The position numbers and the translations under genes were made by a program. From positions 1 to 64,000 of the forward strand of contig JAQVWF010000014.1 of the NCBI GenBank assembly GCA_028698615.1: 64,000 nucleotides of DNA. Reading direction: 5' to 3'. Under the pieces are notes generated by a model. The model was not told the origin of the DNA, ran no database searches, and was given only the letters and a program-made list of their open reading frames with translations. Below, piece after piece: positions 52,435 to 60,964 of this stretch. The stretch is from Syntrophorhabdaceae bacterium (GTDB lineage: Bacteria > Desulfobacterota > Syntrophorhabdia > Syntrophorhabdales > Syntrophorhabdaceae). Within the stretch, counting starts at the first letter, position 1, and each line of letters starts with the position of its first letter.

Positions 52435-54342
52435 CTATCTCTTCTCCGCATTTTCGACCATCAATCTCGCTATCGCCCTTGAGAAAGCCGCTGGATCCTT
52501 GGGCTTCGATCCTTCGAGGACCAGTGCCTGATCATAGAGGAGCCGAATATAATCCTTCAATTCCGGGCTGGCCTCCTCTTTCTCGAAGATACTGTTCATG
52601 GAGACGAAGAGCGGATGCGAAGGGTTCAATTCCAGTATCCGCTTCATGGGGGGCAGATCCTGGCCCATTGCCTTGAGAAGGCGTTCCATGGCCGGGTCGA
52701 GATCGCCTTCATCGGCTACAAGACAGCACACGGTATCGGTGAGCCTTCCCGAGAGTCTAACATCCTTCACTTCCTCGGAAAGAGTCTCCTTGACGAGATC
52801 GATGAGCTTTGCGTATTTCTTTTTCGTCTCTTCTATCTGGACCGTCTTGTCCTTGTCGAGAGAGATGTCGCCCCGCGTGATGGAATGCATCTTCTTTCCC
52901 CTGTATTCGAAGCCGTTGAAGATGAAATCGTCGATGTCGTCGGTCATGAAGACGACCTCGTATTCCTTCTGTTTGAAGGCTTCGAGGTAGGGCGAGTTGG
53001 CGGCGTCCGAAAGGGATGAACCGACGATATAGTATATCTCTTCCTGGCCCTCCTTCATGTCGTCAATATACTCCTTCAAGGTCCTGAGCTTTCCTTCCTG
53101 TGAACTCGTGGAGGCGAAGAGGAGAAGGTCTGCAATGGTCTCTCTCCTAGGCAGGTCGAAATGGACCCCCTCCTTCAGGACGCGACCGAATTCCCCGTAT
53201 ATCTTGAGATAGTCGTCATATTCGTTCTCCTTCATTTCCTCAAATGTTTCGAGGATCTTCTTTGTGAGCGAGTTCTTTATGATATCAACCTGCCGGTTGT
53301 TCTGGAGTATCTCCCGGGAGACATTGAGCGGCAGGTCCGATGAATCGACGACGCCGCGCACGAAGCGCAGGTACTGGGGTATGAGATCCTCGCAGTGGTC
53401 CATGATCCTGACCCTCTTCACGTAGAGCGTTGGCCCAAACTTGAAATCGCGGTAGAGCATGTTCACGGGTGCTATGGAAGGCACGAACATGAGGGCCGCG
53501 AATTCCGACGTCCCTTCCGCCCTGTAATGGATGACCTTTGCGGGGGGATGAAAATCATGGGATATGTGCTTGTAGAAGTCGGTGTACTCCTCGGGGCTCG
53601 CTTCCGACCTCTCCTTGAGCCAGAGGGCCTTCATGGAATTGAGCGTCTCTTCTTCGCGCACCTTTACCTTTTCGCCCTTTTTCAGCTCGCTCTCTATCTC
53701 TTTTTCCACTTCCATGACGATGGGATGCTCGATAAAATCCGAATATTTCTTGACGACGCTGCGGATTTCCCATTCGCTGAGATAGATATTCTCGTCCTCG
53801 CGGAGATGGAGGATGACGTCGGTGCCTCGGGATCCTTTTTCCGTCTCCTCGACGGTGAAGGTGCCGTCGCCGGAGGATTCCCATTTGATGCCCCGTGTTC
53901 CCTTCGAACCGGCGCGGTGGGAGATGACGGTGATCCTGTCGGCCACCATGAAGGAGGAATAGAATCCCACGCCGAACTGGCCGATAAGCTCGGGATTGTC
54001 CTTCACCTCCTGGCTTTTCAAAGCCTCAAGGAATTCCTTTGTGCCCGAACGGGCGATGGTGCCCAGCGATTCGATCACCTCATCGTGGGTCATACCGATG
54101 CCGTTGTCACTGATCGTAAGCGTCCCCGCATCTTTGTCGACGACGAGTTTGATCTTCCACCCGCTGCCCTCTTCCAGGATATCGCTGTTTGTCAACGATT
54201 CATAGCGCGCCCTGTCGATGGCGTCGGAAGCATTCGATATGAGCTCCCGCAAGAAAACCTCCTTGTGGGAGTAAAGAGAGTGGATCATAAGGTCGAGAAG
54301 CTGTTTGACCTCGGTCTTGAATTCCATACGTTCACTTGTCAT
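52435..54342 (-). CDS. htpG: Hsp90-family chaperone HtpG
   Basis: A 635-residue protein, about as long as E. coli HtpG (624). The N-terminal ATPase has ELISNASDAIDRARYESL, ISDNGIGMTHDEV, IGQFGVGFYSSFMV and GTDVILHL. The middle domain has ALWLKERSEAS and RGVVDSSDLPLNVSREILQ. ATG 54342 has GAGGTGATC upstream. The predicted promoter (54380-54408) has its -35 in the left arm of an inverted repeat. It converges with dnaJ. Confidence 0.96.
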   Translation of the reverse strand: MTSERMEFKTEVKQLLDLMIHSLYSHKEVFLRELISNASDAIDRARYESLTNSDILEEGSGWKIKLVVDKDAGTLTISDNGIGMTHDEVIESLGTIARSGTKEFLEALKSQEVKDNPELIGQFGVGFYSSFMVADRITVISHRAGSKGTRGIKWESSGDGTFTVEETEKGSRGTDVILHLREDENIYLSEWEIRSVVKKYSDFIEHPIVMEVEKEIESELKKGEKVKVREEETLNSMKALWLKERSEASPEEYTDFYKHISHDFHPPAKVIHYRAEGTSEFAALMFVPSIAPVNMLYRDFKFGPTLYVKRVRIMDHCEDLIPQYLRFVRGVVDSSDLPLNVSREILQNNRQVDIIKNSLTKKILETFEEMKENEYDDYLKIYGEFGRVLKEGVHFDLPRRETIADLLLFASTSSQEGKLRTLKEYIDDMKEGQEEIYYIVGSSLSDAANSPYLEAFKQKEYEVVFMTDDIDDFIFNGFEYRGKKMHSITRGDISLDKDKTVQIEETKKKYAKLIDLVKETLSEEVKDVRLSGRLTDTVCCLVADEGDLDPAMERLLKAMGQDLPPMKRILELNPSHPLFVSMNSIFEKEEASPELKDYIRLLYDQALVLEGSKPKDPAAFSRAIARLMVENAEKR

Positions 54343-54379
54343 GTTCAGATCACCTCGAATTTAGTTGTTTTGTCCCCAA

Positions 54380-54408
54380 AAAATAAGACAGGGGAGGAGA
54401 TGAGTCAA
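54380..54408 (-). promoter_or_regulatory. Predicted promoter of htpG
   Basis: Minus-strand TTGACT (54408-54403) and TATTTT (54385-54380) have a 17-bp spacer. TTGACT is part of the GAGTCAAGAG repeat word. Confidence 0.45.
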
Positions 54409-54482
54409 GAGACAAGGAGAAGGATTCGGAGATCAGGCGCCAGAGTTCTTGCGTTCACCCCTTTTCTCCTGACTCTTGACTC
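54402..54482. repeat. GAGTCAAGAG-word inverted element
   Basis: GAGTCAAGAG (54402-54411) and its exact complement (54473-54482) flank about 60 bp. Inner AAGGAGAAGG pairs with CCTTTTCTCCT. It occupies most of the htpG-cooC gap and has the same design as the other two word families. Confidence 0.6.
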
Positions 54483-54516
54483 CACCCCCTTAGCCCTTCT
54501 TTTCCTGGTTCTACCG

Positions 54517-54525
54517 TGCTATAAT
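54517..54525 (+). promoter_or_regulatory. Extended -10 promoter of the cooC-plsC operon
   Basis: TGCTATAAT (54517-54525), with a poor -35. A leader of about 90 nt precedes ATG 54624, which has AAGGA. The same nonamer lies before the ydbH-like operon. Confidence 0.5.
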
Positions 54526-54623
54526 CAGTCATCCATGGAGGCTTGCCGCGAAGCGGCCCTTCATTCTGCCGTCAACGTTGACAATGCTTTGCAAAGGATG
54601 ATAATTTTGCAGCGAAGGATACC

Positions 54624-55400
54624 ATGAAGATAGCTGTTTCAGGAAAAGGCGGTGCGGGGAAAACGACCCTTGCCGGGGGCATGGCGCGGATTCTCGGCGA
54701 GAGGGGTAAAAAGGTGATCGCCATCGACGCCGACCCGGACTCGAACCTGGCAAGCGCCATCGGCATCGACGAGGAAAGTCTGAATGCGGTGAGGCCTCTT
54801 GCCGCCATGGAGGAGTTCATCGCCGAGCGGACGGGTTCGAAAAAGGGCCAGTACGGGGCCTTCTTTCAGCTGAACCCCCGCGTCGACGACATACCTGAAC
54901 GTTTTTCGCTGGTGAGGGATGGCGTGAAACTCCTCGTGCTGGGCAATATACCCCAGGGAGGCGGCGGTTGCTTCTGCGCAGAGAATGCGCTTCTCAGGAG
55001 CCTGCTTTCCTACGTCATGATAGAGCGCGACGAATACGTCATTGTTGATCTCGAGGCCGGGCTTGAGCATCTCGGCAGGGGCACAACAGAATATATCGAT
55101 GCTCTCATCGTCGTAGTGGAGCCGGGCAGACGAAGCTTTCAGACTGCACGCCAGGTGAGAAAGCTCGCCGACGACATTGGAATTAAGAAGGTGTATGTCG
55201 TGGGAAACAAGATCGCCGGGAACGAGGATGAGGCCCTTGTCCGGGAGAACCTTGAAGGGCTGCCGCTCCTCGGTTTTCTCTCTCTCAACGATCGGGTCGT
55301 CGAGGCCGACAAGAGAGGCGTTTCGCCCTATGATCTGGACGAGAGGATCAAAAATGAAGTGACGGCGGTCCTCGACTCCCTTGAGGACCTATCCGGATGA
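54624..55400 (+). CDS. cooC: CooC-type nickel-insertion ATPase
   Basis: A 258-residue P-loop protein of the MinD/NifH-like family. The deviant Walker A is GKGGAGKTT, with switch regions IDADPDSNLASAIG and VIVDLEAGLEHLGRG. The GGGGCFCAEN segment supplies the CxC pair that binds metal at the dimer interface in CooC. CooC loads nickel into carbon monoxide dehydrogenase (CODH) or a related enzyme; no CODH is in the window. A related role in another Fe-Ni system is possible. Confidence 0.85.
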   Translation: MKIAVSGKGGAGKTTLAGGMARILGERGKKVIAIDADPDSNLASAIGIDEESLNAVRPLAAMEEFIAERTGSKKGQYGAFFQLNPRVDDIPERFSLVRDGVKLLVLGNIPQGGGGCFCAENALLRSLLSYVMIERDEYVIVDLEAGLEHLGRGTTEYIDALIVVVEPGRRSFQTARQVRKLADDIGIKKVYVVGNKIAGNEDEALVRENLEGLPLLGFLSLNDRVVEADKRGVSPYDLDERIKNEVTAVLDSLEDLSG

Positions 55401-56125
55401 GAAGTGCCATTGTTCTCGTCTGGCTGGTTCTTTCGACGATAGCCCTCTCCTGCGTTGCCCTTCTCGTGAATCTTTTTGGGAGCTACGAAGAGGCCCTCCA
55501 CCGCCTGGCCCGCCTCTGGGCAAAGATGTACCTTGCAATGGCGGGGATCCGCGTCAGAATGGAAGGGCTCGAGCATCTCAGCTCGTCCCCCTACGTCGTC
55601 ATGTGCAACCACCAGAGCGCTCTCGACATATACGCGCTCCTGTCCAGATTACCCCTGTCCTTCAGATGGATCGCCAAAAGGCAGCTTTTCAGCATCCCCA
55701 TTTTCGGATGGGCCATGAAAAAGGCGGGCTATATAAGCATAGACCGGGAAAACGCCCGGGAGGCCTTAAAGGCCATCGAGAAGGCGGCTCAGAGGATACG
55801 GGAAGGGACGAACATCGTTATCTTTCCCGAAGGCACCCGCAGCGCCGATGGTAAGCTCCTTCCTTTCAAAAAAGGGGGTTTTACGCTCGCACTTCGAGCC
55901 ACGGTGCCCGTTGTTCCCGTCGGTATCTATGGTTCGAGTGCTTTGCAGCCAAAAGGAGGTTTTATTCCCCGTAAAAAAGGCGTAATATACATTGAGGTCG
56001 GGGAACCCGTAGTGCTCGAGGGCATGGACAGGTCTCAGAAAACAAAAGTGATGGACGATGTGAGGCTTCGCATCGAAAGGCTTATGGCGAAAGGTCAGGC
56101 CGCGAGTGCACAGGGGGACCGGTGA
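55397..56125 (+). CDS. plsC: 1-acyl-sn-glycerol-3-phosphate acyltransferase (PlsC)
   Basis: A 242-residue membrane-bound acyltransferase. It has one N-terminal helix, then the catalytic NHQSALDIYALL (HX4D), RWIAKRQLFSIPIFG, GYISIDRENAREAL, FPEGTRSADGKLLPFKKGGF and VPVVPVGIYGS. It makes phosphatidic acid. Its start overlaps the cooC stop by ATGA. Confidence 0.92.
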   Translation: MRSAIVLVWLVLSTIALSCVALLVNLFGSYEEALHRLARLWAKMYLAMAGIRVRMEGLEHLSSSPYVVMCNHQSALDIYALLSRLPLSFRWIAKRQLFSIPIFGWAMKKAGYISIDRENAREALKAIEKAAQRIREGTNIVIFPEGTRSADGKLLPFKKGGFTLALRATVPVVPVGIYGSSALQPKGGFIPRKKGVIYIEVGEPVVLEGMDRSQKTKVMDDVRLRIERLMAKGQAASAQGDR

Positions 56126-56138
56126 GGTTCAGTTCGTA

Positions 56139-56156
56139 ATGACGGCAGACGCATGA
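56139..56156 (+). other. Five-codon mini-ORF overlapping the ftsK start
   Basis: ATG-ACG-GCA-GAC-GCA-TGA. Its TGA overlaps the ftsK ATG as ATGA, exactly as the mini-ORF before lepA does. GTGAGG lies upstream of the mini-ORF; ftsK has no good site of its own. Confidence 0.3.
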
Positions 56157-58195
56157 ATCTATCGGCGGAACTGAAGAAAGAGATGCTCGGGGTAGCCCTC
56201 ATAGGGGTTTTCCTCTTCCTTTTCGTCAGTCTCCTGTCCTATCACCCTCTCGACCCCTCATTTCATACGGTCACCGACGGATCGGCCCGCAATCTCTGCG
56301 GCAAGGCAGGGTCCTACCTTTCTGACCTCTTCATGCAGCTTTTTGGATTCATGAGCTATCTCCTTGTCTCCTATTCCCTCCTCTTTGGCATCTTCTATGT
56401 CCGGAAAAAGGATCCCCCCAGCATCATCGTCTTCTCGTCGGGGCTTGTTCTTTTCTTCCTTTCCGTGGGGACGCTCCTGCAGGTGTTTGTGGGAAAGGTC
56501 TACCTGCGAGGGGTCCAGATCGAGTTCTCGGGACTAATGGGGTCCCTTCTCGAAAAGGCCCTCATGAACTTCCTCGGCAATTTCGGCACCATTCTCGTCG
56601 CCGTCGTTCTTCTTTTCATTTCCGCCTTTCTCATCATCCAGGCGCCCATCCTGGGGGTGATCGAGGAGCGTATAGCGAGGCGAAAGAAGGCTGAGCGTCG
56701 CAGCGAGATCAAGGTGACTCACGGGAGGAAGGAAGAGGACGAGGCCCCGAAGACCCAGGAGAAGAAGGCGGCGGTACAGGATACCTTCGAGTTCTTCAAG
56801 GAGATCGGGCCTTACAAACTCCCCGACCCGTCCCTTCTCGATAACGTCGAAAAGAAGGAGATGAAGGTCGATAAGGAATCCATCCAGGCGAACGCCTCCA
56901 TCCTGGAGAAGAAGCTCAAGGATTACGGGATTGATGGCAGGGTGACGGAGGTGAAACCCGGGCCCGTCATCACCATGTACGAATTTGAGCCGGCTCCGGG
57001 TGTCAAGGTGAGCAAGATCGCCAATCTTTCCGATGACCTGGCTATGGCCCTCAGCGCCGTTTCCATCAGGATCATCGCCCCCATCCCCGGCAAGGCGGTG
57101 GTGGGCATAGAGATCCCAAACAGGGAGCGGGAGACGGTGTACATACGGGAGATCATTGAATCGCGGGTCTTCACGTCTTCACCCTCACATCTTACCCTCG
57201 TGCTGGGAAAGACCATAAGCGGAGAATCATACGTGGCGGATCTTGCGAAGATGCCTCACCTCCTGGTGGCGGGGGCGACGGGTTCCGGCAAGAGCGTGTC
57301 CCTGAACAGCATGATCCTCAGCGTTCTCTTCAAGGCGACCCCCGCCCATGTGCGTTTTCTCATGATCGACCTCAAGATGCTGGAATTGTCCTTCTATGAA
57401 GGAATTCCCCATCTTCTCCTGCCCGTCGTCACCAACGCGAAGAATGCGAAGACGGCGCTGCGCTGGATGACGGACGAGATGGAGAGGCGCTACAACATGA
57501 TGGCGCAAAAGGGCGTTCGCAACATAGAGAAATACAACCACAAGGTTGTGCGCGAGGAGGGCGAGACCCTGCCCTATATCGTTGTGGTGATAGACGAGCT
57601 CGCCGACCTCATGATGGTCTCCCCGAAAGAGGTGGAGGAATACATCGCCCGTCTCGCCCAGATGGCCAGGGCATCGGGCATCCACCTCATCCTTGCCACG
57701 CAAAGGCCCTCCGTCGATGTCCTGACGGGGATCATCAAGGCCAACTTCCCTGCCCGGGTGGCATGCAAGGTTTTCTCCAAGGTGGATTCACGGACCATAC
57801 TTGACACGAACGGCGCCGAGAGCCTCCTGGGATATGGGGATATGCTCTTCCTGAGTCCCGGGATCGGCAGGCTTCAGCGACTCCACGGCTCCTACGTTTC
57901 CGAGGGCGAGATCAAACGTATCGTGGAATTCTTGAAGCAGCAGGGTGCGCCCACGTATCATCATGAGATCCTCGAAGAGAAGGAAGAGGAAGAGAACGGC
58001 GAGGCCATAGATGACGAGAAGTATGAGGAGGCCGTCGAATTTGTGTCATCGAGGGGAGAGGCTTCCATAAGCATGGTGCAGAGGCGATTCAGAATAGGGT
58101 ACAATCGTGCGGCCCGTATCATAGAACGTATGGAGCAGGAAGGCATCGTCGGTCCTTCCGATGGTGTCAAGCCAAGAGAGGTCCTGAAAAAATGA
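56153..58195 (+). CDS. ftsK: DNA translocase FtsK/SpoIIIE
   Basis: A 680-residue protein. Four or so N-terminal membrane helices (residues about 10-180) precede a charged linker, and the motor follows with Walker A GATGSGKSVSLNSM, YIVVVIDELADLM as Walker B, and the conserved AQMARASGIHLILATQRPSVDVLTG. The C-terminal gamma domain (winged helix, FRIGYNRAARIIERMEQEGIVGPS) reads polarity sequences on DNA. It resolves chromosomes at division. It is 28 bp after plsC. Confidence 0.95.
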   Translation: MNLSAELKKEMLGVALIGVFLFLFVSLLSYHPLDPSFHTVTDGSARNLCGKAGSYLSDLFMQLFGFMSYLLVSYSLLFGIFYVRKKDPPSIIVFSSGLVLFFLSVGTLLQVFVGKVYLRGVQIEFSGLMGSLLEKALMNFLGNFGTILVAVVLLFISAFLIIQAPILGVIEERIARRKKAERRSEIKVTHGRKEEDEAPKTQEKKAAVQDTFEFFKEIGPYKLPDPSLLDNVEKKEMKVDKESIQANASILEKKLKDYGIDGRVTEVKPGPVITMYEFEPAPGVKVSKIANLSDDLAMALSAVSIRIIAPIPGKAVVGIEIPNRERETVYIREIIESRVFTSSPSHLTLVLGKTISGESYVADLAKMPHLLVAGATGSGKSVSLNSMILSVLFKATPAHVRFLMIDLKMLELSFYEGIPHLLLPVVTNAKNAKTALRWMTDEMERRYNMMAQKGVRNIEKYNHKVVREEGETLPYIVVVIDELADLMMVSPKEVEEYIARLAQMARASGIHLILATQRPSVDVLTGIIKANFPARVACKVFSKVDSRTILDTNGAESLLGYGDMLFLSPGIGRLQRLHGSYVSEGEIKRIVEFLKQQGAPTYHHEILEEKEEEENGEAIDDEKYEEAVEFVSSRGEASISMVQRRFRIGYNRAARIIERMEQEGIVGPSDGVKPREVLKK

Positions 58196-58217
58196 TCCCT
58201 ATCAGAGGTATGATCGA

Positions 58218-58934
58218 ATGAGAGAAAGAGTTGTTTCCGACACAAGAGGACTTTCATCACGGGCGGTTTGCGGTGTCCTCGCGGCGGCGTTCCTGCTGCT
58301 GCCCCTGTGCGTTGCCGCCCAGGGCCCAGCGGCGCCCCAGGGTGACGCAAAACCCGGTTTGCAGGGCGAGACGAAATCCCCCTTTGAGTCCATAAAGAAG
58401 ACATATGCCGCCATCAATTCGCTGGAGGCTTCCTTTCACCAGAAGATCTTTGTCTCCGGTATAAAGAAGATACGCGAGTTTGACGGAAATTTCTTTTTCA
58501 AGCGGCACAAGGGTTTCCTCTGGAAATACACCAAGCCCAAGGACAAGATGTTCCTCTATGACGGGAGCCATATGTGGCAGGACGAGGAAGGCAAATCCTT
58601 CGTGCTCAAGAGCAGGGTCAGCCGGGAGAAAACGGGGGGCACTTTTTTCGACCTCGTGGAGGACATTGCCCGGATAGACAACCTCTTCAAGGTAAAGCAG
58701 CACAGCATAACGACGGGCATGCAGTATTTCGAACTCATCCCGCAAAAGGATTCCTCCGTTACCATAGCCAAGCTGTGGATCGACAAGAACAGTCTCTTGA
58801 GGAAGATAGAGATCCTTGAATTTACGGGCAACATCAACACCATAGAGTTCTCGGACATCAAGGTCAACACCCCCGTCAGCGACGCCAGGTTCATCTACAA
58901 GTCCAACGGGGTAAAGGATGTGGTGGAGAGATAG
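58218..58934 (+). CDS. lolA: Outer-membrane lipoprotein carrier LolA
   Basis: A 238-residue periplasmic protein with a signal peptide (hydrophobic run VLAAAFLLLPLCVAAQ). The LolA fold follows: ESIKKTYAAINSLEASFHQK, FDGNFFFKRHKGFLWKYTKP, MFLYDGSHMWQ, and FELIPQKDSSVTIAKLWIDKNS. It ferries lipoproteins from LolCDE to the outer membrane. It is longer than E. coli LolA (203) because of an N-terminal linker. ATG 58218 is preceded by AGAGG. It follows ftsK as in many bacteria. Confidence 0.88.
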   Translation: MRERVVSDTRGLSSRAVCGVLAAAFLLLPLCVAAQGPAAPQGDAKPGLQGETKSPFESIKKTYAAINSLEASFHQKIFVSGIKKIREFDGNFFFKRHKGFLWKYTKPKDKMFLYDGSHMWQDEEGKSFVLKSRVSREKTGGTFFDLVEDIARIDNLFKVKQHSITTGMQYFELIPQKDSSVTIAKLWIDKNSLLRKIEILEFTGNINTIEFSDIKVNTPVSDARFIYKSNGVKDVVER

Positions 58935-58947
58935 AAACCTGAAGCTT

Positions 58948-58977
58948 GAAACGGTTTGTCGTCAGAGAAACCGTTTC
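58948..58977. repeat. GGTTTCA-family hairpin (copy 3), probable bidirectional terminator
   Basis: A perfect 10-bp stem GAAACGGTTT/AAACCGTTTC (58948-58957 and 58968-58977). It lies between the convergent lolA and REC-LpxC genes; the REC-LpxC stop is in the loop. GAAACCTGAAGC just upstream (58934-58945) carries the same word. Confidence 0.65.
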
Positions 58978-60203
58978 TTGAGTTCCTTTACAAAAGCGAT
59001 GTTTTCCATGTGGCCTGTCTGGCGGGCGGTGATCTTGCCTATGATGGGGCGGTTAAGGAGATATATGTCGCCTATCAGGTCGAGCACCTTGTGACGAACG
59101 AACTCGTCCTTGAACCTCAGTTTCGTGTTGATGACCCCGTCCTCGTTGAGAATGATGAAATTGTTGATGCGCCCCCCGGTCCCGAGGCCCATCTTTGCAA
59201 GCTGCTCGAAGTCCTTGAGGAAGCCGAAGGTTCTCGCCGGGGCGATATTGGCGACATAATCGCCGAGGTTGGCCTGGAACCGGTATTGCTGGGTCCCTAT
59301 GGGTTTCTTTTGTTCAAGGAGATAATCGATCTCGAAAATGTCCGAGGGTTCCGCTGCAAGGTACTTGCCGTTCTGCAAATTTGTGAGTTCCACCTTCTCG
59401 GTAATGATGAGCGGTTCGATTCCGTCGGCCTGTTCCACGACCCGGGCCTCCTCGATCTTTGTGCAGATCTCTATTGCGGAGCCGTCGAATATGGGTATCT
59501 CTTCGCTTACCTTGACGAGGAGATTGGTGATCCCGTACATGTGGCAGGCGGAGAGAAGATGTTCGATGGTGCGGACCACGCTGTTCTTGCCCTTCACCGA
59601 CGAGGCATATCCCACGGAGAAGACGTAATCGATGTAGGCCGGTATTCGCTCTCCGTCGGGAATGGTCTCGAAGACAATGCCCGTGTTTTCGGGCATGGGC
59701 AGAAGGATCATGCCCGTCTTCACACCGGAGTGGAGGCCTACCCCGTAAACGACGGTGCTCTTTCCGATCGTTTTTTGCTTCTCTCTCGTGAGGCCCGGCG
59801 CCACGTCCAGCCTGAAATCCGCCACTGACCGGTCGTGTTTCTGCCCCGTGCCTATGCTGCGCGATACTACCTCGAGCACCTTGTCGATGGAGAGGGGCTT
59901 TTCGAGGAAGTCGTAAGCGCCCATCTTCACAGCCTCCACTGCCGTCGAGATCGTGCCGTGCCCGGATATGACGACCACCTTCGCGTCATCCTTCCGGATG
60001 CGTATTTCCTTGAGGACCTGTATCCCGTCAAGCTCGGGCATCCAGACGTCCAGGAGCACGATGTCGGGCGCTTCGCGCTCGAATATGGCCAGGCCTTCCT
60101 TTCCGTCGGTGGCCTTCAATACGGAAAAGCCTTCGTCCTCGAGGATTCCCGAAAGTGAATCGAGGATGTTTTTTTCGTCATCTATGATGAGAACTTTGTT
60201 CAT
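58962..60203 (-). CDS. lpxC: Receiver-LpxC fusion: response-regulator domain joined to UDP-3-O-acyl-GlcNAc deacetylase
   Basis: A 413-residue single frame. Residues 1-112 are a receiver most like NtrX/NtrC: acidic pair Asp8/Asp9, phospho-Asp52 in LLDVWMPELDG, Ser80 in ISGHG and Lys102. After a linker of about 35 residues, residues about 145-413 are a complete LpxC: VVYGVGLHSG, Glu214-His215 in RTIEHLLSA, EEIPIFDGSA, RTFGFLKDFEQL, RFKDEFVRHKVLDLIGD (His371, Asp375) and His398. The zinc and catalytic residues are all present. LpxC performs the committed step of lipid A synthesis. Start ATG 60203 begins the receiver. Fusion puts enzyme activity under likely phosphorelay control (inference). Confidence 0.93.
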   Translation of the reverse strand: MNKVLIIDDEKNILDSLSGILEDEGFSVLKATDGKEGLAIFEREAPDIVLLDVWMPELDGIQVLKEIRIRKDDAKVVVISGHGTISTAVEAVKMGAYDFLEKPLSIDKVLEVVSRSIGTGQKHDRSVADFRLDVAPGLTREKQKTIGKSTVVYGVGLHSGVKTGMILLPMPENTGIVFETIPDGERIPAYIDYVFSVGYASSVKGKNSVVRTIEHLLSACHMYGITNLLVKVSEEIPIFDGSAIEICTKIEEARVVEQADGIEPLIITEKVELTNLQNGKYLAAEPSDIFEIDYLLEQKKPIGTQQYRFQANLGDYVANIAPARTFGFLKDFEQLAKMGLGTGGRINNFIILNEDGVINTKLRFKDEFVRHKVLDLIGDIYLLNRPIIGKITARQTGHMENIAFVKELKKRFL

Positions 60204-60266
60204 GACGCCATATTCTATACGAAAATACCACGACTTACAAATACTTGTGATTGGAAATGCTGTCCG

Positions 60267-60797
60267 TTACGGACAGGCGATCTTTGCCAGCTTGCCGACA
60301 ACCGCCTCTGGCGGGACGTTGTCCCAGTCCTTCTGACTCCCCGTCTTGCCGTAATCCAGCGTCTTGCCGTCCCGGGATGCTTCGAAGACCTTTATGATGG
60401 CAAACTGCTGTTCCTTTTCGCCGCACTTCAGATAATAAAGCGTGTAACGGCGGGTGAGGGTGTCCATCCCCGTTATGAACATGCCGTTGCTCCGCCGTTT
60501 GAGGATGTAATTGTCCTTGCCTTTCTTCGAGTAGGTCAGCCTGTCCCATGCGCCGATGACATTCCCGGACTGGTCCTTCCTCTTTTCTATGATGTAATGG
60601 TGTTCACCATCCGCATCGGTGAACAGTTCCTGCCAGCCGGTCTTTTCTTCCATCCGTGGAAGGGTTCCCGCGACGGAGGCCTTGAGGGTTCTTTTCTGCT
60701 GCAGTGTAATGGCGATGACGGCGATGATGATGACTACAATTCCGATGATCACTCCCATCGTTAGTACCGTCTTGAAGGATAGCGTTTTCTTCGACAA
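60267..60797 (-). CDS. Membrane-anchored adhesin-E-like protein
   Basis: A 176-residue protein starting at TTG 60797 (AAAGGAAG upstream). One N-terminal helix (TVLTMGVIIGIVVIIIAVIAI) anchors a periplasmic domain. WQELFTDADGEHHYI, YTLYYLKCGEKEQQFAI and the C-terminal WDNVPPEAVVGKLAKIACP match my memory of the surface-adhesin-E/CNP-type domain (with Cys at both ends). Function is unknown. It is monocistronic and divergent from phoH. Confidence 0.6.
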   Translation of the reverse strand: MSKKTLSFKTVLTMGVIIGIVVIIIAVIAITLQQKRTLKASVAGTLPRMEEKTGWQELFTDADGEHHYIIEKRKDQSGNVIGAWDRLTYSKKGKDNYILKRRSNGMFITGMDTLTRRYTLYYLKCGEKEQQFAIIKVFEASRDGKTLDYGKTGSQKDWDNVPPEAVVGKLAKIACP

Positions 60798-60910
60798 GGG
60801 CTCTTCCTTTCAGAGAACACGCCGGTGCGGGCTCTCCAGCAATTTTTTCTCCAAACGATACCATCGAACACAGCCCTTTGCAATAGGGGCCGCCGAAATT
60901 CTTGTCTCTT

Positions 60911-60939
60911 TTGTAAATTCCTGTTTTGTGGTATATTAA
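60911..60939 (+). promoter_or_regulatory. Predicted promoter of the phoH-pgpH-ybeY operon
   Basis: TTGTAA (60911-60916), a 17-bp spacer and TATTAA (60934-60939). The transcript would begin near 60946, just before GGAGAAAGAGAGG. Confidence 0.45.
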
Positions 60940-60964
60940 CCTATAAAATAGGAGAAAGAGAGGA

